Assembly (NCBI GenBank): GCA_009760855.2
Contig: WPIO01000035.1
Span: forward strand, 2,162,001-2,226,000
Direction of reading: 5' to 3'
Source: Cristatella mucedo
Lineage: Eukaryota; Bryozoa; Phylactolaemata; Cristatellidae
Length of the DNA: 64,000 bases
In this document: positions 24,650 through 34,640 of the stretch, one piece after another
How the letters are laid out: every line of letters begins with the position of its first letter
How positions within the stretch are numbered: position 1 is the stretch's first letter
Translations under genes and position numbers: made by a program
The notes under the pieces: generated by a model
Told to the model about the DNA's origin: nothing
What the model saw: the letters and a program-made list of their open reading frames with translations, nothing else
The model's database searches: none

Positions 24650-24815
24650 TGGTGAGCCGTGATGGCACACTAGATAAGGCGGTTGCCATGACCTCAGCCT
24701 CTAAGTCGCAGGTTCAAATCCTGCAGTGGCGATTCTATATTGCTGCTGCAAAAGGTAGTGATAGCCTCTAAAGCTCTTCTGGTGCTATACAAAAAGAAGC
24801 TGCTAAATCAGCTGG
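24650..24815 (+). mobile_element. SINE-A
   Basis: A good copy: GTGAGCCGTGATGGCACACT, TAAGGCGGTTGCC, B-box GGTTCAAATCCTGC, then AGTGATAGCCTCTAAAGCTC, TTCTGGTGCTATACAAAAAG and AAGCTGCTAAATCAGCTGG. Confidence 0.85.
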
Positions 24816-25135
24816 TATATTATTCTTGTTACAGAGTCCTGCATTCGGCAATTTTTGCAAACTTAAAGCTGAATGGAGCCTGCTAAGGTACTTAAGCTGT
24901 TCCAGAAAGAAAGGTTTTCAAAATTACTATCCTTAAGTTATGCTATTGGGTTTGAGAGCTGTCATAAGTACTACAGCATAAGAAACTAGGTCCAAAATCA
25001 GAGTAATTTTGAAAGCAAACTGATAGCCACTATGGCTCTTTTGTCAGGACCCATAAGCACATAAAATGTAATTCAAGTGCTCCGAATAATTACTTTTGAG
25101 GTACAAGCAGGTTACAACCAATACCAAATACATAC

Positions 25136-25231
25136 CAATAAAGTTACTAAAATGAAGAGTTGCATTCAGACCAAAGAACTCTCTGTGGAAAACATCAGGG
25201 ATGTAGCAGTACTTCAACATAGTGCACAATT
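25136..25231 (-). CDS. Candidate second exon of the lectin gene
   Basis: A 96-base minus-strand exon between an acceptor (TTTGCTTAG) and a donor (TTATTG|GTATGT). It reads LCTMLKYCYIPDVFHREFFG and LNATLHFSNFI in the frame set by the phase-1 donor of the lectin exon at 25949. It begins and ends in phase 1, so it can be spliced in without breaking the frame. It has two Cys and one N-glycosylation site (NAT), suiting an extracellular segment. No domain is recognised. The splice sites and phase match are seen; linkage to the lectin exon is inferred. Confidence 0.38.
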
Positions 25232-25469
25232 CTAAGCAAATAGCTGCTAACGAGGTTAAACAACTGTGGATTATATGCTCTTGATTTGGTTCTATGCTGT
25301 TAATTCAGTATGAGGGCATAAGGTAGTAACACCACAGATTAAATATAACAGAAGCCGAAGATTGCAGCTACTGCATTGGATGATTACAATGTAGCAGCTT
25401 TTCTTTCAGTTAATAATCAGTGAAGAGCAGTGGCTTTACTACCAGTGATACGGGCATATCCTAAAAAAA

Positions 25470-25640
25470 TACTAGCTGATTTAATGGCATCTTTTTTGTA
25501 TAGCAGCTGGAGAGCCTTAAAGGTTATCATCACTGGTTGAAGTGGCAATAAAGGATCACCCATCGCAGAATTCGAAGCCACGAACTCCGGACCAAGGTGG
25601 TGAAGAGCAACCGCCTTACCCAGGGGTGCCGTCCTGGCGA
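25470..25640 (-). mobile_element. SINE-A, minus strand
   Basis: Complement of SINE-A: ACTAGCTGATTTAATGGCAT, AGAGCCTTAAAGGTTATCAT, GTGGCAATAAAGGATCACCC, and the complement of the tRNA-like head (GCAACCGCCTTACCC). Confidence 0.8.
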
Positions 25641-25948
25641 AAGAAGCTTGCTATTTGTGGATTGCAGTGCAGCCTGCTGCTTGTGGCAGCAAGTTTGCTA
25701 CATACCGATGTTTTTTTTATTTATTTCGAGCATTGCTAAATCTATCACCTCATTACAAATTCTATAAATTAAGGCAGCTGTTGCGCTCTAGTGCCTCGAT
25801 GTAACAAAAAGGTTGGGTAACTGTCATACTGTCGCATCAGTGTTACAGCCGAGATGTGCAATTAGATTACATTGCAGTGAGATAGACTGGCTAGGCAAAC
25901 AATGGTCACTATTAAAGTGGAAGCAATACAAAGGTTATTCATTCTTAC

Positions 25949-26366
25949 CAAGGTGTTCCAAACATTCATAAAGAAGGAGGAATGATGATGACGTCTTCTT
26001 GGATAAGGATGTTGATCCTGTCAACCACCTAGAATTAATATTTTTCTTAGGAACTGTGCAATTGCTTCGGCCCTCACATTGTGTATCCACCAAACGAGTT
26101 TCATTGCAGACAGTAGGAGTACCAGTGTCCATGCATGTTTCAAAACTTGGGGGAAATAATAGGCAATCATCAGTTTGAGTGTGCAATAGTCCACATGTTG
26201 AAGAACTGGTGCTTGAAACTTTGCCGACACAGTGACCAGATTTGGAGATGTGAATGTACTGAGAATCATCACATGTAGGAGTAAGGTCTTCCTGAAGGAA
26301 TCCTAATCCATCGAAGGTACCAGTGCATGACATTAATGCTAAAAACAGCACCAGAAAAGTGCACAA
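25949..26366 (-). CDS. Secreted SUEL/rhamnose-binding-type lectin domain, first exon
   Basis: The exon opens with a signal peptide (MCTFLVLFLALMSCTG). A Cys-rich domain of about 105 residues follows, beginning CDDSQYIHISKSGHC, with CNETRLVDTQCEGRSNCTVP in its middle and LLLYECL at its end. SUEL-type (galactose/rhamnose-binding) lectin domains have the order C..I.I..A..G, then CEGK..C.VP, then LEV.Y.C; the CEGRSNCTVP and LLLYEC motifs fit this well. The usual AYGR loop is replaced by SGHCVGK, so sugar binding may differ. The frame closes shortly after, but a strong donor (CTTG|GTAAGA) gives 139 codons plus one base and predicts further exons at lower coordinates, possibly 25136-25231. The product would be secreted or extracellular, probably binding glycans. 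The domain call is moderately sure; the full gene is not resolved. Confidence 0.62.
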
Positions 26367-26504
26367 TAAAAAATGGTTTGCTGATACCAGAATGTTTACG
26401 CCAAGTAAAAAATACAGTTATGGCACACATCTGTTTAGATCCAGTCACCTAAAACTGGTACTGGATGATTTGTAAATATATATCTAAGAACATACAGTAA
26501 ACAT

Positions 26505-26522
26505 ATACATATATATAGTACA

Positions 26523-26599
<77 letters not shown>
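26505..26599. repeat. (AT)n microsatellite
   Basis: About 76 bases of uninterrupted AT with imperfect AT-rich flanks. Confidence 0.97.
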
Positions 26600-26602
<3 letters not shown>

Positions 26603-26859
26603 CTATGCAATAATCTGCACCATCTTTTCTTTGGTTCATCTCTAGTAGGTACTACACTCGGTATGTATTAAAGCTCATTCTATTTTTCAATGATTGGATA
26701 CTGAATGGCTTCTCGACAGCACTGCATCTCATACACACATGTCAGCCACTAAGAAGGTTGAGGGTCTAATGCAATTTGCATGCAAAGAACTTCGAGAATA
26801 CCGTGACCTTTGAAATCAATAACTTAATAACTATTAACCTAGCCATTTGCCATAGCAGG

Positions 26860-27040
26860 AGATAGCGATGTACCTTTAGCATCTTGGCCCAGAGTTTGGC
26901 TCTTCCCTATCGAGGTCGTAGGCAGAGTGAGCCCTGCAACAGGCAATCATTTATTTCCCACTGCAAGCAGTGGTGCTTGCAGAGAAGGCTTTTCTGCTGT
27001 CATTTAAATGAAGTTCTTTCGTCAGCTAACGTTTTTCACT
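26860..27040 (+). mobile_element. SINE-A, strongly diverged
   Basis: Recognised by order: TCGAGGTCGTAGGCAGAGTG with GAGCCCTGCAACAGGC (B-box region), CCACTGCAAGCAGTGGTGC, and AAGGCTTTTCTGCTGTC. Weak at both ends. Confidence 0.5.
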
Positions 27041-28037
27041 TTCTACTCCGTGTCCCAAACCGAAAACAATGAACAACTCCTTTCAGCTAATGCATAAACA
27101 GCTGTCCAGAAGCTGCCTTATCCATTGCCAGCTGCATGACTCGATTGGCACAAGTATGACCTTGTTGGCTGCAATATGGCTATTGCTGTTTTTGATAGTC
27201 GGACTGTATATGAACACTTTGGTAGATTCAGATCGGTGGCTAGGACCGATGACCTAAACTCCAGGCGACTAATTCTGCAAGATAAAGTTGATCTCAAACA
27301 CTTTCAACACCCTCACAGCCTCCACTGTTTGCATTCGCAGTTAGATCTCAGATCTCAAAGGAATGACATTAAGATCAACTGGACAGTTAATGAGAAAACC
27401 TTATGGAACACAAAAAGTAAAAAGCTTAACCATCAATTTACTTCCGCCAACATCAACCTTCCCAAGCCAGAAGCAAATACTTCCTTTACTTCAATTTTAA
27501 TCAAATTCCCATTCTGTATTACAGAAATCGTGTCATCTGGTACACGGTAATTTTAGCAATTATTTCCATAATACAACTGGCACCATACCTGCAAAATTTC
27601 CCCATTAGCTGCTTCGTCTTCTCTCAAGGCTCATGAGCATGGCTCCTGCACAACAAGGGTCAGACTCATGATCAAACATGCTCTCACTTTTGCATGGAGT
27701 CAACTCCTATTAAAAGGTAGATTATATGCACGTCAACTAACTTGTAAATTGCATTCACTCTGCTGTATTTGTTCCCTTACACATAAGAATAACTATGAAT
27801 CACAAAACCTAGACACCCATTGACATTGATACTTCCACCCAAAAAGATCACTCTTGGCATGTATGTTGTCAGTAAAATAATATCTGTCTCCACCTTCGAC
27901 TAAATCTTCTATCCAACCTATTCTAACTCGTTGAATGCTACAATACACCGTTAGGCAGTGTTATGGACGACTAAGCTACTCTGGTTTAAGTACAGTGCAT
28001 GCCCTGCTGAGATATGGTTTGATTTCTGAACATGCTA
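27041..28037. other. Unassigned sequence with a 124-codon frame
   Basis: A plus-strand frame at 27176-27550 starts MAIAVFDSRTVYEHFG and is hydrophilic after its start. It has no domain I recognise and no clear splice context. The rest lacks features. Confidence 0.3.
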
Positions 28038-28175
28038 ACTGGTTTGGTCTAGCGGTTAAGGTGCTCGCCCCGACCAAGGTCTTACTGAGTTCGTGGGCTC
28101 GAGCCCACGAGCATATGTGAAGCGCCTGAATAGAGATTAAGTTCTCTTGGGGGCGCTATATAAATGAAAATGAAT
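28038..28175 (+). mobile_element. SINE-B, clean copy
   Basis: A tRNA-like head (CTGGTTTGGTCTAGCGGTTA, AGGTGCTCGCCC) with a B-box (GGGCTCGAGCCC) is followed by GAAGCGCCTGAATAGAGATT, AAGTTCTCTTGGGGGCGCTA and an (ATGA)-type tail. The head has the A- and B-boxes of a Pol III promoter. The last 40 bases match the LINE-A 3' end, including the inverted GCGCC...GGCGC arms. Confidence 0.88.
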
Positions 28176-28534
28176 GAATTATACTAAGCACAGTCTTAAA
28201 TCGTCCTCTATGAGCTTATATATGCTTACAGTATACATGTTATTATCACAAATCAGTTTATGTTTTCCTTGTCTGCATAAGCAGAGTTCCTTGAAAGAGA
28301 TTTCACTCTATTTACATGCTGTAAAACTATATTGCTATTATCATTAAATTTGCCACTACCTTTAGATGAGGCAAAGGCATCTGTAAACATTATCTAACTA
28401 TATAACTTTCTATGCAGGGCAGTCTTGTAAATAAAAGTCATTGCTTGCTGGCTTGCACTGACCAACTGAAATACACCCAGAAAATTTTGAAAATAAAGTG
28501 TAAGTAAAAAAATAAACATATTAATAAATATTAT

Positions 28535-28690
28535 TCATTTGTAGAGGACCCTAAAAGAAGTTAATCTCGATCCAGGCACTTTATATATGCGACAGGGCTC
28601 GACCCCACGACCTCAGTAAAGTGAACTCACCTTGAACTCGGTTATCATAGGTGAGCACCTCAACCTCTTGGTCGAACCAGGGTAGCAAGC
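28535..28690 (-). mobile_element. SINE-B, minus strand
   Basis: Complement of SINE-B: AAGTTAATCTCGATCCAGGC, ACTTTATATATGCGACAGGG, GCTCGACCCCACGACCTCAG, and the complement of the head at GAGCACCTCAACCTCTTGGT. Confidence 0.82.
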
Positions 28691-29753
28691 ACTGACCAGT
28701 GTGCACAGAATTTGCAATTTGAGGTCTCCATTTTATTTGAAATTTAGAACACAGAAATCAAATTGCAATTGAAAACTTGATAGACTCACATTTCCCCTAA
28801 ACTTAGAGCATTCAAGAACTCTCTAATAGCGAGCATGAACGTATTCTCATGAAACTTTCTAGCAAACTTTTACGAATACAGAGTCACAATAGTTTCACAA
28901 AATGTAATATAACTTTCGAAGAAAAATGTAAAAGTTAGAGACAGTTCGATCAGCATGTTTAAAGTGACTGAAGGGGTGCATGGCCATTAGTTGCAAATCA
29001 TAAGAGCATTGAAACACAATTGAAGACCCAAACAGGTGACAATGGCAAAAAAAGAGCAAGTTAAAAGAAAGTTAAAAAAAGGTTAAAGGTACCAAGTGCA
29101 CATGGCATTGCATCCAGAAAAAATTATAAATTGCTATAGGTCTTTGTAAAGTATACTCTAAAATAAGGATAATTACTCCAAAGATATCAGCAAAGAACAA
29201 AACAATTTAGACTTGAGGAAATAACCAGTATGCCAGGCTCAAGTTAGCATTAACAATATTTATTCAAAAATATAAAAAATTAACGTTTGAAAGAGGTTTA
29301 GTTTTTAAACTGTCAGCTTCGTGAAATGCATCATGAGTTATCACTAGTAAAAGAATACTTACAATGCTATGCTTACACAATGTCAGTGGCACCATTAAAG
29401 TGAAAACTCCTGGCTTTGCTGGCAAACAAAGACCTCCCAAGCTATAAACCTTGCTGATTTCTTCATAGCAATCATGTGCCAGGCTGCCATTGCCAGCCAT
29501 TTGCAAAACCAATGAAATCCAGGATCGACCTATAGAACCTGGTCCCTACTATAATGTACCAGGTGTGCCTGACCTTTTTCAAGTAAAGATGGGGCACATC
29601 TGCAAAGAAATGGACCTGTATAACACTAGTAGTTTAAACCGTTGGATTGATGACTACCTACTGCATGTGAAACTAGCACATGTGGGCATTGAGTAGGTAG
29701 TCAGTAGCAGAAATTCATAGCTTCGGCTAAGGAGGTAGGTTTGTCTCCTGGAT

Positions 29754-29756
<3 letters not shown>
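28691..29756. other. Unassigned intergenic sequence
   Basis: AT-rich, no recognised gene. Frames at 29264-29512 and 29490-29696 have no family motif. Confidence 0.4.
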
Positions 29757-29810
<54 letters not shown>

Positions 29811-29850
29811 TATATATACACATATATATATATATATATATATATATGTA
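29757..29850. repeat. (AT)n microsatellite with AC interruptions
   Basis: Two AT runs separated by short ACAC segments. The Tyr/Ile-rich frames across it are artefacts. Confidence 0.96.
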
Positions 29851-29864
29851 CCATTTGTATTGCA

Positions 29865-29985
29865 TCCTAAGAAAAGTTCATCTCTATTCAGGCACTTCAT
29901 ATATGCAATGGTCTCAAACCCATGACCTAGGTCATTAAACACATTCACCTTGACCTTGGACAAGGTGAGCCATGTCTAGGGAATG
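29865..29985 (-). mobile_element. SINE-B, minus strand
   Basis: Complement of SINE-B: AAGAAAAGTTCATCTCTATT, CAGGCACTTCATATATGCAA, TCTCAAACCCATGACCTAGG, then the head complement. It lies directly beside the AT microsatellite. Confidence 0.75.
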
Positions 29986-30579
29986 GTCGGTTTAAACTAC
30001 ACAAGCAGCTGTTGGCTTGCCCATACTTACCAACTTTGAAAATTCCAAACCGATTGTAGGGAATAACATGAACAGAGTCAAAATAACTCATTCTTCTGAT
30101 TTTGTTTTATGCTAGCAAAAGACTGCAATAATGACTGAATGTTGAGAAATGTTTGCACTTGATTATTATAAACATTAGCTTATGTGAATGCTTACATAAA
30201 GCCACAAGCAGTTATTGCACAATTGCTTTCTACTAAACAGACCTTTCTACATTGCATAAACCTGTTCTCAAGCATGACCTGCAATGAAACCAGTTCACCA
30301 TTAAGACAACATAGCACTGATATCAATTTTACAACAGGACGAATGCAACGACCTACGGGTCCATCGATCTTTGTAACCTATGCCCCAGTTTATTAAAGCT
30401 CGTGAATTGCCAGGCCAGCCTATACAGTGGTACATGACTCCAAACTTCTGAGTTTTTCGAAATGGGAGCTGTATCTCGGTTGATCTTTGCTTTGGGTTGA
30501 GAGCTAAAATTCGGCTTACAAGACACTTTCAGATACCCCACCACTAGTTGCCACTGTGGACGGCACAGTGAACGCTGCA
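29986..30579. other. Unassigned intergenic sequence
   Basis: No recognised gene. A minus frame at 30353-30583 (76 codons) has no family motif. Its segment near 30440-30490 (GGGAGCTGTATCTCGG, GAGAGCTAAAATTCGGC) faintly recalls part of the hAT-like element at 34083. Confidence 0.35.
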
Positions 30580-31135
30580 ACATGTGCCCATCCTGTGCTG
30601 TACTTGCTCACTTAGGTTGGTTGCAACAGATTTGCTCTCATGCACAGGAGTAGGAGTCGGTGTGTCAGCGATGCAAGCAAGAGGATGGAGGGAGGAACTG
30701 GGTGTGGTTACTCATTCAGGCTGCATCGGTTTCAGCCTGTTTGCGCCCTCAGGTCCTGTGTGGATAATAAATTAGCTGTCCCATTCCTCCGCTTAAAGAC
30801 AGTTGCCGACAGAAGCTTTAGCTCTGCAGGTCCTAGACTGTGGAACTCACTTCCACAATTCTTACGCAACGACACCTCTCCAACTGCCGACTATGGCACA
30901 TCTTTTTCAGCGGTCCTGAACTGCTACTTCTATGCTACTCACTACCTCAACTGTTCTGACTCTGCTACGCTTCCCACTTTCTCTTTGTTGCGTGAGACGA
31001 AGTCTGTTGGCTACCGAATGCGTACCGAAAGCCGCTTAGGCTGTGAGTGCGCTATACAAAACTCTCCTGTATAACACCCACATGGTCTTTATGACTTTGT
31101 GGAGTTACTGACGGAGATACATACATACATACATA
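30580..31135 (+). mobile_element. LINE-B 3' end with pol C-terminal frame
   Basis: A plus-strand frame (30640-31074) carries KLAVPFLRLKTVADRSFSSA and GPRLWNSLPQFLR, the C-terminal block shared by CR1/L2-type LINE polyproteins. The 3' UTR follows (ACACCCACATGGTCTTTATG, ACTTTGTGGAGTTACTGACG) and an (ATAC)n tail at 31110-31130. The RT itself is missing, so it is 5'-truncated. This is the best view of the LINE-B 3' end here. Confidence 0.82.
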
Positions 31136-31424
31136 TTGGGTATTTAAACATGATGTTTCTAAGAACTAATAAGTCATGATTGTTCAGCATTATGCTCTTA
31201 CATCTATGCAGCTGCTATGGGGAGAGTGGGTTTTCCCAAACTAAAAGAGGGCCGGCTCCAACTAACTAGTTTTGATGCTAGTTTTGATGCGTTCAATATG
31301 CCTAGGTCACAGCTCGACATTACCACAAAAGGACATCAGGACTTGAATGAAATGGACCTAAGCAACCAAGAAGTGGTACAAACTTTTAAAATCAACCATA
31401 CAGTGCACAATGTTAAATAAAAAA

Positions 31425-31565
31425 TATATATAATTCATTTATATAGCACCCCAAGATAACTTAATCTCTATTCAGGCGCTTCACATGTGCCTCGGGGCTC
31501 GAGCCCACGACCTCAGTCAGACCTGGGTCGGGCGAGCACCTTAACCGCTAGACCAAACCAACTCG
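31425..31565 (-). mobile_element. SINE-B, minus strand
   Basis: A clean complement of SINE-B: CACCCCAAGATAACTTAATC, TCTATTCAGGCGCTTCACAT, GGGGCTCGAGCCCACGACCT, and the head complement GCACCTTAACCGCTAGACCA. Confidence 0.88.
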
Positions 31566-31950
31566 GCGTTAAACAGCTTGAAACAAGCAGCAGTAGACTA
31601 ACAGATTGCTTTTAGGTCGGCGAACGATGACGACCTAGAGGGACTACTCTCACCTGCAGATGCTCTTAGACGATGGACAGCATCACCTGGAGCTAGCTCA
31701 GCTGCTGCATACCACTATGGGTGCACTCATCAGCACATTGAGACAGTGTAACCTGTGTTTTCCAAGCATGGCATATTGAAGAAGAGCAGCCAAATGCAAG
31801 CCTTTGCTCAGCCAGCAACCAATAACACACCATCTCAGAGGACACCATGAACATGCCCACTATATGGCAGGCGACTGGAATCAAGTTTTATAAACAGACA
31901 AGTCTGGGCTACCAAATAAAGCCACAAGGCCACTGCAGCTGGCTATGAAT
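31566..31950. other. Unassigned sequence
   Basis: No recognised gene. A 63-codon minus frame (31693-31884) has no family motif. Confidence 0.35.
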
Positions 31951-31959
31951 ATGGCTACA

Positions 31960-32525
31960 AGGCTAGATTGCAAATCCCAGAGGTTTTACCCATGTGTCCT
32001 TTGCTAAAAGAGCTAGGATGGTTGCCTGTTGATCAACAGATATAGGGCAAAGTTCATAGGCAGACCTAACAAGGCAGACCACGGCTTGGCTGCTACATAT
32101 GTCGCTGAACTGGTGCACCAGTTTCAGCCTCCTCGTGCCCTCAGGTCCTGTAAGGACATTAAATTAGCTGTTCCATTCTTCCACTTAAAGATCGTTGGCG
32201 ACAGAAGCTTTAGCTCTGCAGGTCCTAGAATCTGTAATGACCTTCCATGACTCTTAAGCAAAGGCAACTACTCTCATGCTGCAGACTGCGGCACATCCTT
32301 TCAAGCCGGCCTCAGCTGCTACTTCCATGCTACTGGCTACCTTAACTGCTCTCCTGACTCTGCTATGCTTCCCATTTTCTCTTTGTTGCGTGAGATGAAG
32401 TCTGTTGGCTACCGAACCCTTATCGAAAGCTGCTTAGGCTGTGAGTGGGCTATACCAAACTCTCCTGCATAATACCCACATAGTCTTTGTGGCTTTGAGG
32501 AGCTACAGATAAATACAAACAAAAA
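31960..32525 (+). mobile_element. LINE-B pol C-terminus and 3' end, decayed
   Basis: It carries pieces of the CR1-type block before the C-terminus (ELGWLPVDQQI near 32015), then ELVHQFQPPRALRSCKDIKL and GDRSFSSAGPRICNDLP, then the 3' UTR matching 30960-31100. Stops and frameshifts interrupt it. The tail is a short ATAAATACAAAC-type remnant. Confidence 0.78.
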
Positions 32526-32687
32526 TGATTTTTCCTAATAGTACACAAATATCTATAAGTTGCTAAAAATAGAAGATGTAACACCATGACTGGCTCCTGG
32601 AAGAAGTGAAATTTGATAGTGTGAGTATCTTGGTTTGTGGTTGTTTCGGCTACTCTGGTGTTGAAATTTTGCACCGTATCAATACAC

Positions 32688-33933
32688 TTATGGACTAGCA
32701 TTGTACATCGATCTGGTAAAAATGCTGGGACTCCCAGTGCTTTGGCTCTCATGGGAACGACTAAATTTGACGGCTGGACATAAAGCATACAGCAAAAGCT
32801 TGTAAAGTATCGCTTGCTGGAGCACCTGTAAGTAAAAATTGAGTCGGCCGAGTCAGTCACCTAACCTATATCCTTAAGAGCATCTTTGGGATACGTTAGA
32901 GCTCTGTCTGAGGTTTGATTTTGCACTTACTAAGACATCAGAAGAGCTGTTTAGCCCACTGCAGCCTTACAGAGGTAATATTACCTCAAGAGAATTGTAA
33001 CAGGTTGCCAGGCTCGATTCCGGCCTATAAGAGAGGTTATTACAAACCATAGAGGACCGACCTGCTATTAAACTATTTCTGTTGTCAATAATATCTTTAC
33101 TGGTGCAAGACGTTAAGCTTTCATTTAGCATGTACTTTGCAAGCAATCCGCGTGTATTTCTGTTTGCTAATTCAAAATCCATCAGCTGGCACCAGGTGAG
33201 CGTCACTATTCCAGGTAGAACAAGCCTTGTGAGAATGAGTGTATGTGCCTATCTCCATCTGTAACTCCACAAAGCAAGAGCTACTAAGTGGGTGTTGGGC
33301 AGGAGAGTTTTCTATAGTGCACACGAAGCCTAAGCGGCTATCGATACGCATACGCTAGCCAACAGACTACATCTTGGCAACAAAGAGAAAGCGAAAACCC
33401 TAGCTGAGTCAGGAGGGCGATCAAAGAAGTGAGTAGTACGGAAGTAACAGCTCGGAAAGGCAGGAAATGATGTACTAAAGTGGGCAGGGGGCCGGTAGAT
33501 CAGAGCGTCTTCCAACCGCGGCTTCAACTTCCACCCCGGAAGTTGCAATCAAACAACACAGGCGACGACGGTAAGACACCGGGCGAAGTGCGTCAAATGC
33601 ACAAACATGAATACAATTTCAGACTGGAGCTATTTACCAGCCTTATTCTAAGAATGGTATAAAATCCATGTATGGCCATATTTCGGGATCTCAAAAATCC
33701 TACCGTGGGTGTAGATGTAAAAACTTACTCACTCACTGTCGGTGCAAGCACATTGCGAGCCAAATAAACCAGAACAGAACCAACGCCGGGCAGCATCCAC
33801 ACTGGGAAACTACGTCGGCCTACCAGGCTGTACATGGGTAGTCAAGTGGTAGTCATGCATCTTTACCTAGGATATGCGACGCCATTGCAACGATAATGAT
33901 GCCGCTGAGCCAGCGCATAACGAAGATGGGCAT
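32688..33933 (-). CDS. Proposed three-exon gene for a small secreted protein, unknown family
   Basis: Three minus-strand exons fit together in phase: 33933-33867 (67 b), 33166-32985 (182 b) and 32825-32688 (138 b), giving 128 residues and a TAA stop. Exon 1 encodes MPIFVMRWLSGIIIVAMASH, a typical signal peptide, and ends at CCTAG|GTAAAG. Exon 2 follows a modest acceptor (TTTGAATTAG). It includes GLLAKYMLNESLTSC and SSMVCNNLSYRPESSLATC, with three Cys and N-glycosylation sites NES and NLS, and ends at TTGAG|GTAATA. Exon 3 follows a good acceptor (TTTTACTTACAG) with VLQQAILYKLLLYALCPAV, a fourth Cys and a last site NAS. A LINE-B fragment lies in intron 1, and an hAT-like element ends 150 bases upstream of the ATG. 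No known family is matched. A longer alternative frame exists in exon 3, so the 3' end is uncertain. Only the frames and splice signals are seen; the gene is an inference. Confidence 0.36.
33245..33480 (-). mobile_element. LINE-B 3' end, minus strand
   Basis: Complement of the LINE-B 3' end: ATCTCCATCTGTAACTCCAC, GGTGTTGGGCAGGAGAGTTT, CTAAGCGGCTATCGATACGC, GGCAACAAAGAGAAAGCG. 5'-truncated; lies inside intron 1 of the proposed small gene. Confidence 0.7.
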
Positions 33934-34178
33934 CAGTGAAGGAATTCGGAAGACGGACCCGCTTCCACAACCAGGGAAACTTAAAATGGTTGAATGGAAC
34001 CGCCATAGCGACAGATTAATTCCGGTCGCAGCTGTCGGGTGGCGAGCAAAACTACACGCGACCAGAGAGTATTAGCCTAACCCAGATGTTGGCAAACTCC
34101 GGTCTTTAGGCCAGGTCCGGCCTAGCAAGTGCTCCAGTCTGGCCTAGGGGGCCCTAGTTATTTATACATGGATCGGGC

Positions 34179-34445
34179 CTAATTGAGTTGTCCCGGTATT
34201 CTTCCCCTACACGATAGAGGTACTTTGACATACGAGTATCGCAACACGCGAGTTTTCGAAGCATGAGCAGTCTCTCGGCCAAATTTTGCTTTCAATTGAG
34301 AGCTAACTGTCATTGAGCTTAATTTGCCTTCACGCGTATCGCAGTATGATTCTAGAACTGCGACTTTGCTTTTCGCATGGCTAGGGGCGACAGCCCTTAG
34401 CCGTGACGAATTTTCGCCAGAATGTGTTAACGTAAAGGTTGGCAA
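34179..34445 (-). CDS. Open frame inside the hAT-like element
   Basis: An 88-codon frame starting MPTFTLTHSGENSSRLRAV, basic and Ser-rich. The second element (36684-36890) has the same frame for 68 codons with two substitutions (Glu to Lys, Asp to His) and then a TGA where this copy has CGA. It does not resemble hAT transposase. It may be a captured sequence or a chance frame kept by recent common origin. Confidence 0.25.
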   Translation of the reverse strand: MPTFTLTHSGENSSRLRAVAPSHAKSKVAVLESYCDTREGKLSSMTVSSQLKAKFGRETAHASKTRVLRYSYVKVPLSCRGRIPGQLN

Positions 34446-34539
34446 AATCCGCCCTTGATGCCAGATAGGCCCTAGCTAGCATTCTCACTCTAGTCCGGCC
34501 TAAAACCACCCCAGTTATTTATTGGTGGATCCGGCCTAA

Positions 34540-34640
34540 TTAATAATTATAATAATAATCGTAGGGTTTGATATAGCACCATGGAGAGAACGCAATCTCT
34601 TTCTAGACACTTTGCATTTGCTGCAAAAGAAGCCCAATCA
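34540..34640 (-). mobile_element. LINE-A-like 3' fragment within the hAT-like element
   Basis: An (ATA)n start, then TTTGATATAGCACCATGGAG, GAACGCAATCTCTTTCTAGA and CACTTTGCATTTGCTGCAAA, the complement of the LINE-A 3' end. The same fragment is in copy 2 (36480-36585), so it was already in the element before it multiplied. Confidence 0.7.

Noticed and set aside
32450-32860. 136-codon minus-strand frame as a single gene
   Set aside because: Its lower part is antisense LINE-B 3' end. The upper part overlaps proposed exon 3 in another frame; kept only as an alternative ending for that gene.
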